This document shows positions 1-5,250 of a stretch of DNA of 5,250 nucleotides, in pieces. Source of the DNA: an uncultured Prevotella sp. (GTDB lineage Bacteria; Bacteroidota; Bacteroidia; Bacteroidales; Bacteroidaceae); the NCBI GenBank assembly GCA_947303825.1, contig CAMYZK010000201.1, positions 1 through 5,250 of the forward strand. The letters are read 5' to 3'. A program made the translations under genes and the position numbers. Every line of letters starts with the position of its first letter. Positions within the stretch are counted from its first letter, which is position 1. The notes below the pieces were generated by a model. The model was not told where the DNA came from. It saw only the letters and a list, made by a program, of their open reading frames with translations, and did no database searches.

Positions 1-1
1 G

Positions 2-187
2 GCACGGTCGAATAACAACAGCGACGGGGCAACAATCTATATCACTGCGTCACCCTGCATAGAATGTGCGAAGCTCATCATCCAGGCTGGCATCAAGCGT
101 GTGGTGTATGGAGAGAAATACAGGCTGACCGACGGGATAGAACTGCTGGAACGTGCAGGAATAGAAGTAAAATATATGGAAGTATAG
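2..187 (+). CDS. dCMP deaminase / ComEB-type cytidine deaminase, 3' fragment
   Basis: This is the last 61 codons of a gene that begins before the window, read from base 2 to the TAG at 185-187. The fragment holds the signature S-P-C-I-E-C-A-K, with the two cysteines encoded at 56-58 and 65-67. In the zinc-dependent cytidine/deoxycytidylate deaminase family this PCxxC motif supplies two of the three zinc ligands. The third ligand and the catalytic Glu (the HAE motif) would lie upstream of the window. After the motif, the stretch reading as AKLIIQAGIKRVVYGEKY fits the dCMP deaminase/ComEB branch, which converts dCMP to dUMP for dTMP synthesis in the cytoplasm. The protein ends soon after, at a usual place for the family. 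The stop lies 7 bases before the S41 peptidase start, which suggests co-transcription. The exact substrate cannot be fixed from this part; a related nucleotide deaminase is the alternative. Confidence 0.85.
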   Translation, partial: ARSNNNSDGATIYITASPCIECAKLIIQAGIKRVVYGEKYRLTDGIELLERAGIEVKYMEV

Positions 188-194
188 ACAAGAG

Positions 195-1970
195 ATGAAA
201 AAAGAGAACCGTTTTATGCCCCTTTGGCTGGCATTGTGCGTTATCCTTGGAATAGTCATCGGCACATTCTATGGGGTGCACTACACAGAAAAAGGGAAAA
301 GCGTAATAAAAGTAAGGGAAGGCAGCAACAAGCTGTCTAGCCTGCTCAATCTTATAAACGAACAATATGTAGATACTGTAGACATTACAGACCTGGTGGA
401 GAAGTCGATGCCGCTGATACTGAAGGAGCTCGACCCACACAGTACCTACATATCGGCCAAAGACGTGCGTATAGCCGAAGACGACCTCAGGGGCTCATTC
501 TCAGGAGTGGGCATCGAATTCATCATTCGCAACGACACGCTGCATGTACAGAACGTGATAAGCGGCGGACCGGCAGAGCAGTCGGGACTGATGGCAGGCG
601 ACAAGATCGTTGCTGTCGACGACTCGGTGTTCACAGGCAAGACACTGACCAACGAGCTGGCCATGCACAAGCTGAAAGGGCCTCAGGGCACTCAGGTGAA
701 GCTCGGTGTGAAGCGAGGGAACGACAAGAAGATAAAAGAGTTTGTCGTTACCAGAAACCAGATAGTGACCCACAGCGTCACTGCGGCCTACATGCTCGAC
801 GATATAACGGGCTATGTGAAGATTAAGAACTTTGGAGAAAAGACAGTCAACGAACTGGTGATAGCTATGGCCCAGCTGTCGATGGAGGGATTCCAGCAAC
901 TGGTGATAGACCTGAGAGGCAACACCGGCGGATACCTGCAGTCGGCAGTGAGCATAGCCGAGCAGTTCCTTCCCAGCCAAAGACTCATTGTCTATACCGA
1001 GGGAGTACACTCCCCACGCATAGACTATCGCAGCGACGGACGCGGGTCATACAAGAGCATGCCACTGATAGTGCTGATTGACGAGGGGTCGGCATCGGCC
1101 AGCGAGATCCTGGCAGGAGCCATACAAGACAACGACCGGGGCACCATTATAGGACGGCGCTCATTTGGCAAGGGACTGGTACAGCAGCCGCTGGAGTTTG
1201 AAGACAACTCTATGATGCGCCTCACCATCGCCCGTTACTACACCCCGTCGGGACGATGCATACAGAAACCCTATACCAATGGCATGGACAGAGACTATGA
1301 GGAAGACCTGCTGACACGCTACAACCACGGTGAGTTCTTCTCACAGGACAGCATCAAGCACACTGGTCCGAAATACTACACACGGTTGGGAAGAGTGGTA
1401 TACGGCGGCGGCGGCATAACACCCGACATCTTCGTTCCACAAGACACCATTGGTTACACTTCCTACCTGAAGGAAGCCTCGCTGTCGGGTCTCATTCTGG
1501 AGTTCTGCTATGACTATACCGACCAGAACAGGCAGAAGCTGGCAGAGTACACCGACCTGGCATCGCTTGAGAAGTATCTGAACAAGCTGGACCTTGTGGA
1601 AAAGTTTGCACAGTATGCCGACGGCAAGGGCCTCAAGAGGCGCAACCTCATGATACAACGCTCCAAAAGGCTGCTCACCTCGTACATACACAGCAGGATA
1701 ATATACATCATGCTCGACGAGCAGACATGGATAAAATACCTCAACAGAGACGACCCAACGGTGAAGGAAGCCCTGAAGGTGATGAAAGCCGGAAAAGCCT
1801 TCCCCCAGACCGACAAGAACAATGAGAACGGAAACGGCTCCGGCCCTACCGCGCGCAAGACAACAAATAGTAAACAAAATCATAACCTATTACAACTATG
1901 GCAACAACAGCATTCAAGTACGCCCCGATGTTCCAGCTGGGCGAAGACAAAACAGAGTACAGGCTCTTAG
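195..1970 (+). CDS. S41 family C-terminal processing peptidase (CtpA/Prc-like)
   Basis: This is a serine endopeptidase of family S41, expected to act on envelope proteins from the periplasmic face of the inner membrane. The 591-codon frame opens with MKKENRF and a hydrophobic segment at about residues 9-27, which serves as a signal anchor. A PDZ domain covers about 98-180 ([21 protein letters not shown]). The S41 catalytic core follows, with RGNTGGYL at 241-248 and DEGSASASE at 296-304. The predicted nucleophile is Ser301 and the general base Lys326 in SFGKG; their 25-residue spacing equals that of the Ser/Lys dyad in E. coli Tsp. A helical, charged C-terminal region follows from about 425. 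The start is the first ATG, 7 bases after the deaminase stop, with no strong Shine-Dalgarno. The 3' end is odd: residues after about 545 are low-complexity, and the last 73 bases overlap fumarase in another frame. The native C-terminus is therefore uncertain, but all catalytic parts are intact. Confidence 0.93.
   Translation: MKKENRFMPLWLALCVILGIVIGTFYGVHYTEKGKSVIKVREGSNKLSSLLNLINEQYVDTVDITDLVEKSMPLILKELDPHSTYISAKDVRIAEDDLRGSFSGVGIEFIIRNDTLHVQNVISGGPAEQSGLMAGDKIVAVDDSVFTGKTLTNELAMHKLKGPQGTQVKLGVKRGNDKKIKEFVVTRNQIVTHSVTAAYMLDDITGYVKIKNFGEKTVNELVIAMAQLSMEGFQQLVIDLRGNTGGYLQSAVSIAEQFLPSQRLIVYTEGVHSPRIDYRSDGRGSYKSMPLIVLIDEGSASASEILAGAIQDNDRGTIIGRRSFGKGLVQQPLEFEDNSMMRLTIARYYTPSGRCIQKPYTNGMDRDYEEDLLTRYNHGEFFSQDSIKHTGPKYYTRLGRVVYGGGGITPDIFVPQDTIGYTSYLKEASLSGLILEFCYDYTDQNRQKLAEYTDLASLEKYLNKLDLVEKFAQYADGKGLKRRNLMIQRSKRLLTSYIHSRIIYIMLDEQTWIKYLNRDDPTVKEALKVMKAGKAFPQTDKNNENGNGSGPTARKTTNSKQNHNLLQLWQQQHSSTPRCSSWAKTKQSTGS
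1861..1897 (+). promoter_or_regulatory. AT-rich leader in front of fumarase
   Basis: This stretch has 9 G or C among 37 bases, against clearly GC-rich coding sequence on both sides, and it ends directly at the fumarase ATG. Such A-rich leaders without a Shine-Dalgarno are typical translation-initiation regions in Bacteroidota. It also carries adjacent TAG and TAA triplets at 1868-1873, which are not in the frame of the S41 gene. I see no good match to the Bacteroidota promoter (TTTG, then TAnnTTTG), so it is called a leader and not a promoter. Formally it lies inside the S41 open frame. Confidence 0.45.
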
Positions 1971-3547
1971 GCAAGGACGGCGTGAGCGTCGCACAGTTTG
2001 AGGGCAAGGAGATAGTTAAGGTAAGCCGCGAGGCACTTACCCTGCTGGCACAGCAGGCCTTCCACGACGTGGAGTTCATGCTGCGCCGCGAGCACAACCT
2101 GCAGGTGGCACAGATACTGAGCGACCCCGATGCCAGCGACAACGACAAGTATGTGGCACTGCAGTTCCTGCGCAACGCTGAGGTGGCAGCAAGAGGAATA
2201 CTGCCTTTCTGCCAGGACACCGGAACGGCTATCATACACGGTGAGAAGGGACAGCAGGTATGGACAGGATTTGAAGACGAGGAAGCCCTGAGCCTGGGTG
2301 TCTTCAACACTTTCACGCAAGACAACCTGAGATACTCGCAGAACGCACCGCTGACCATGTACGACGAGGTGAACACCAAATGCAACCTGCCGGCACAGAT
2401 AGACATCGAGGCAACAGAGGGGGCAGAATATCGCTTCGTCTTTGTGGCAAAGGGCGGTGGCTCGGCCAACAAGACTTATTTCTACCCCATGACTAAGGCT
2501 ACCATTCAGAACGAGGGAACGCTCATACCCTTCCTGGTGGAGAAGATGAAGAGCCTTGGCACTGCCGCATGCCCGCCATACCACATCGCCTTCGTGATAG
2601 GAGGAACGTCGGCAGAGAAGAATCTGCTCACAGTGAAGCTGGCCAGCATAAAGTATTATGACTCGCTGCCCACCACCGGCGATGAGACCGGACGCGCCTT
2701 CCGCGACATCGATCTGGAGCAGAAACTGCTCGACGAAGCCCACAAGATAGGACTGGGAGCACAGTTCGGCGGCAAGTACCTGGCCCACGACATCAGGGTG
2801 GTGCGCCTGCCACGCCACGGTGCCTCATGTCCCATAGGCATGGGCGTAAGCTGCTCGGCCGACCGCAACATCAAGGCAAAGATAAACAAGGACGGCATCT
2901 GGCTGGAGAAGATGGACAGCAACCCGTCGGAGCTTATACCCGCTGAGTTTGCACAGGCTGGCGAAGGCAGCAATACCATCACCATCGACCTGAACGAGGG
3001 CATAGACAACGTGCGCAAGGAACTGTCTAAGTATCCCGTCTCCACCAGGGTAAACCTGCGTGGCACCATCATCGTGGCACGCGACATTGCCCATGCCAAG
3101 CTGAAGGCGCGCATAGATGCCGGCGAACCCATGCCAGAGTACTTCAAAAAGTACCCCGTGCTCTATGCCGGACCTGCCAAGACCCCGGAGGGCTACCCCT
3201 GCGGCTCGATGGGTCCCACCACAGCCAACCGTATGGACCCATACGTAGACGAGTTCCAGAGCCTGGGAGCATCGCTGGTAATGATTGCCAAGGGCAACCG
3301 CTCGCAGGTGGTGACCGACGCATGCCAGAAACACGGCGGCTTCTACCTGGGAAGCATTGGCGGTGTGGCTGCCGTACTCTCTCAGTCGAGCATCAAGTCG
3401 ATAGAGTGCGTGGAATATCCTGAGCTGGGCATGGAGGCTATATGGAAGATTGACGTGGAAGACTTCCCCGCATTCATTCTTGTAGACGACAAGGGCAACG
3501 ATTTCTTCAAAACGCTTAAACCATGGTGTCCGTCATGCAAAAAATAA
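1898..3547 (+). CDS. Class I (iron-sulfur) fumarate hydratase
   Basis: This 549-residue protein matches the usual length of FumA/FumB-type fumarases, which interconvert fumarate and L-malate in the cytoplasm. In Bacteroidota this step belongs to the route from oxaloacetate through malate and fumarate to succinate. The N-terminal alpha domain carries [10 protein letters not shown] (Cys105), GGGSANKT (187-193) and TAACPPYHI (Cys225). [19 protein letters not shown] follows at 306-324, with Cys319. Cys105, Cys225 and Cys319 have the spacing expected for the three [4Fe-4S] ligands. By alignment with known class I enzymes, His307, Arg445 and Lys465 (in AKGNRS) are likely active-site residues. The beta domain has [19 protein letters not shown] and [10 protein letters not shown]. 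The protein ends in a C-P-S-C-K-K tail. The ATG at 1898 follows an AT-rich leader and gives a full family N-terminus. The cluster type is oxygen-sensitive, which suits an anaerobe. The family is clear; fumA versus fumB naming is not meaningful here. Confidence 0.97.
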   Translation: MATTAFKYAPMFQLGEDKTEYRLLGKDGVSVAQFEGKEIVKVSREALTLLAQQAFHDVEFMLRREHNLQVAQILSDPDASDNDKYVALQFLRNAEVAARGILPFCQDTGTAIIHGEKGQQVWTGFEDEEALSLGVFNTFTQDNLRYSQNAPLTMYDEVNTKCNLPAQIDIEATEGAEYRFVFVAKGGGSANKTYFYPMTKATIQNEGTLIPFLVEKMKSLGTAACPPYHIAFVIGGTSAEKNLLTVKLASIKYYDSLPTTGDETGRAFRDIDLEQKLLDEAHKIGLGAQFGGKYLAHDIRVVRLPRHGASCPIGMGVSCSADRNIKAKINKDGIWLEKMDSNPSELIPAEFAQAGEGSNTITIDLNEGIDNVRKELSKYPVSTRVNLRGTIIVARDIAHAKLKARIDAGEPMPEYFKKYPVLYAGPAKTPEGYPCGSMGPTTANRMDPYVDEFQSLGASLVMIAKGNRSQVVTDACQKHGGFYLGSIGGVAAVLSQSSIKSIECVEYPELGMEAIWKIDVEDFPAFILVDDKGNDFFKTLKPWCPSCKK

Positions 3548-5049
3548 CAAAACTCATTATTATGCTTATGCTTCTTGCCACCATTCCTGTCACAGCACAG
3601 GAAGTGGTGCTAAGAAGAGGCAACTGTACACCCGACGTCTCCTACGAACAGGTTGCTGACGGCAGGCACTTTGCCCCACCGCGCAAACTGTCGCCGAAGA
3701 CCGACTGGGATGCCGAGCGCACCTATCCCGTGGCGGTGATACTGGTGCAGTTCTCCAACGTAGCCTTCTCTCAGCCCGAAGCCCATGACTTCTACCACCG
3801 AATATTCAATGAGGATGGCTTCAATGGCAGCAAGGGCCCCGGATGCGTAGCCGAATACTTCCGCACCCAGTCGGAGGGGATGTTCAATCCCAGATTCGAC
3901 GTGTACGGGCCTGTGTATATGGATGTTGCCAACAACACCAAGAACGATTACGGAGCAAGCATCTTCCGTGATGCCGCCGTCAAGGTGGCCGACTCGCTGA
4001 GCGTAGACTTCACTCCCTACGACTGGGACAACGACGGTATGACCGAGCCTATTATCTTTATCTATTCTGGCCCAGGAGGCAACGAGAATGCCACTAGCGG
4101 CAAGGGATATGTGTGGCCCAACACCAGCTACTTCAGCACGATCTACCTAGACAACAACATCCGTCTGTCGGCCTATTCTGCCAGCGCAGAGACGTGGAGC
4201 ACTGGCAAGCTTTGCGGCATAGGAACCATCTGTCATGAATTCTCCCACACACTGGGACTGCCCGACTTCTATCCTACCGACGGCAGCGAATACTCGGTGG
4301 TTGACGAGTGGGACCTTATGGACGGAGGCAACTTCATCAACGCCGGATGGTGCCCGCCCAACTACTCCATATACGAGAAGATGCTCATGGGATGGCTACA
4401 GCCCGAAGAGCTTACCGAGCCTTGCACCATAAGCAACCTTAAGCCTGTGGCAGAGGGGGGAAAGGCTTATATGATAAGGACGGAGAATGCCGACGAGTTC
4501 TACCTGCTGGAAAACAGACAGTGGAAAGGATGGGACTTGCGCGCCCCTGGCCACGGACTGGTGATAACCCACGTCAACTACAACAGCTCTCTATGGGCAC
4601 TCAACGCGGTGAACACCAATCCCAACCACCACAACTACGAGATGGTGCATGCCGACAACATGGACTACAACCTCTGGATTGACAGTATTGGCAAAGAAAG
4701 TCCGTACTCTGGTGGTCATAGCAGGATACTCAGCACCAGCCCCTACCCCTATGTTACTGAAGAAGTTGAGAACAGGGAACTGACCGACACATCAGTACCA
4801 GCTGCTACCATCTACAACGGCACCGGGTTGCTGGGCAAACCCATCACCGGCATCACCGAGAACAGCGACGGCACCATTACCTTCCAATACTGCAGCACCC
4901 TTGATGGCATAGCGGCAAAACGAGTAGCCACAAAAGCCAGCAAGCATGTTAAGGCCGACATCTTGGGCCGCATCGGTGGCTCTACGGGGCATACCATAGT
5001 CATTGACAGCGACGGTCGCAAGACACTACAGATAAAAAATGCCAAGTAA
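3535..5049 (+). CDS. Secreted M6-family (immune inhibitor A-like) zinc metallopeptidase
   Basis: This exported protease has a signal peptide beginning MQKITK, then a hydrophobic core and a likely cleavage near VTA-Q. The frame is also open from an ATG at 3523, four codons upstream; 3535 is preferred because it gives the more typical signal peptide. Counting from 3535, the zinc motif [11 protein letters not shown] lies at about 234-244 (HExxHxxGxxD), with His234, His238 and Asp244 as probable ligands and Glu235 as catalytic base. WDLMDGG at about 259-265 fits the M6 methionine region. A DWDNDG segment near 163-168 may bind calcium. FYLLENRQ and [14 protein letters not shown] at about 322-350 are typical of M6 proteins. 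The last 50 or so residues form a polar tail after the fold, perhaps a reduced sorting signal. The start lies inside the 3' end of fumarase, a 13-base overlap that suggests translational coupling. The substrate is unknown. Confidence 0.9.
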   Translation: MQKITKLIIMLMLLATIPVTAQEVVLRRGNCTPDVSYEQVADGRHFAPPRKLSPKTDWDAERTYPVAVILVQFSNVAFSQPEAHDFYHRIFNEDGFNGSKGPGCVAEYFRTQSEGMFNPRFDVYGPVYMDVANNTKNDYGASIFRDAAVKVADSLSVDFTPYDWDNDGMTEPIIFIYSGPGGNENATSGKGYVWPNTSYFSTIYLDNNIRLSAYSASAETWSTGKLCGIGTICHEFSHTLGLPDFYPTDGSEYSVVDEWDLMDGGNFINAGWCPPNYSIYEKMLMGWLQPEELTEPCTISNLKPVAEGGKAYMIRTENADEFYLLENRQWKGWDLRAPGHGLVITHVNYNSSLWALNAVNTNPNHHNYEMVHADNMDYNLWIDSIGKESPYSGGHSRILSTSPYPYVTEEVENRELTDTSVPAATIYNGTGLLGKPITGITENSDGTITFQYCSTLDGIAAKRVATKASKHVKADILGRIGGSTGHTIVIDSDGRKTLQIKNAK

Positions 5050-5088
5050 TCTTTTATTTATATTTTCAACACAAAAAACAAAAGAATT
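5050..5088 (+). promoter_or_regulatory. AT-rich intergenic leader of nagB, possible weak promoter
   Basis: This gap between the M6 stop and the nagB ATG has only 6 G or C in 39 bases. TATATTTT at 5059-5066 matches the Bacteroidota -7 consensus TAnnTTTG except at the last base. No TTTG -33 element is seen at the right distance upstream, so promoter function is doubtful and it may be only an A-rich translation leader. No hairpin typical of a terminator is visible after the M6 gene, so read-through into nagB is possible. Confidence 0.3.
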
Positions 5089-5250
5089 ATGAGAGTTATC
5101 ATTGAACCGAACTACGATTTGATGTCACAATGGGCAGCAAATCATGTTATCGAACGTATTAACGCAGCAAAGCCCACAGCTGAGAAGCCTTTCGTGCTGG
5201 GACTGCCCACCGGCTCAAGCCCCATCGGCATGTACCGCTGCCTGGTGAAA
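5089..5250 (+). CDS. nagB: Glucosamine-6-phosphate deaminase, 5' fragment
   Basis: These are the first 54 codons of a gene that continues past the window. NagB converts glucosamine-6-phosphate to fructose-6-phosphate and ammonia in the cytoplasm, feeding amino sugars such as N-acetylglucosamine into glycolysis. The start MRVIIEPNYD, the segment with QWAANHV and ERINAAKPT, and the loop PFVLGLPTGSSPIGMY (residues 34-49) match the NagB N-terminus closely. The GLPTGSSP loop is the phosphate-binding turn at the substrate site. The catalytic Asp, His and Glu lie downstream and cannot be checked. The ATG is 39 bases after the M6 stop in an A-rich leader without a Shine-Dalgarno, as is usual for this phylum. 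The N-terminus fits the standard short enzyme of about 260 residues. A longer multidomain relative, also found in Bacteroidota, cannot be strictly excluded from 54 codons. Confidence 0.92.
   Translation, partial: MRVIIEPNYDLMSQWAANHVIERINAAKPTAEKPFVLGLPTGSSPIGMYRCLVK

Noticed and set aside
50..440. Minus-strand open frames over the deaminase end and S41 start
   Set aside because: They are antisense to a conserved PCxxC deaminase motif and the S41 anchor. Their Phe/Tyr-rich hydrophobic translations are what reversed A-rich + strand coding sequence would give.
501..1010. Minus-strand open frames opposite the S41 gene (including 446-670, 1341-1883 and 1514-1858)
   Set aside because: They are antisense to clear PDZ and S41 catalytic coding sequence, with no family signature or leader of their own.
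1826..1860. Possible GC-rich hairpin terminator near the 3' end of the S41 gene
   Set aside because: The stretch is GC-rich with a short GCGCGC palindrome, but I could not form a stable stem with a following T run.
1967..2818. Long open frame of 283 codons on the - strand, and shorter ones at 1846-2472, 2656-3147 and 2825-3334
   Set aside because: They lie wholly or mostly opposite the highly conserved fumarase gene, have unusual compositions rich in Val, Leu, His, Cys or Ser, and show no recognisable domain. They are explained by the codon bias of the + strand gene.
3200..3547. Promoter for the M6 gene within the 3' part of fumarase
   Set aside because: I found no convincing TAnnTTTG with a TTTG at the right spacing by eye, and the overlap of the genes makes co-transcription the simpler view.
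4235..4432. A 65-codon + strand open frame inside the M6 gene
   Set aside because: It overlaps the zinc-binding region of the M6 peptidase in another frame, is Thr/Pro/Ser/Trp-rich, and has no leader.

Overview
The window looks like ordinary core chromosome of a Bacteroidota bacterium, most likely Prevotellaceae or a close relative. Three things suggest this: the protein signatures (class I fumarase, an M6 peptidase with a Bacteroidota-type signal peptide, NagB), the absence of clear Shine-Dalgarno sequences before the starts, and AT-rich leaders between moderately GC-rich genes. The genus is an inference from general resemblance, not from a search.

All genes lie on the + strand and are tightly packed. 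From left to right they are: the 3' end of a dCMP deaminase-type zinc enzyme (2-187); an S41 C-terminal processing peptidase with an N-terminal membrane anchor and a PDZ domain (195-1970); a class I [4Fe-4S] fumarase (1898-3547); a secreted M6-family zinc metallopeptidase (about 3535-5049); and the first 54 codons of glucosamine-6-phosphate deaminase, nagB (5089 to the window edge).

The deaminase and S41 genes are 7 bases apart and probably co-transcribed. The S41 open frame runs 73 bases into fumarase, and the M6 gene starts inside the last codons of fumarase. The nagB gene follows a short, very AT-rich leader. The genes do not form one pathway: they cover nucleotide metabolism, envelope proteolysis, central carbon metabolism, exported proteolysis and amino-sugar catabolism.

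I see no RNA gene, CRISPR array, insertion sequence, phage gene or defence locus, and no convincing undescribed system. The points most worth checking are the abnormal 3' end of the S41 gene, the overlap of fumarase with the exported protease, and the unassigned C-terminal tail of that protease.
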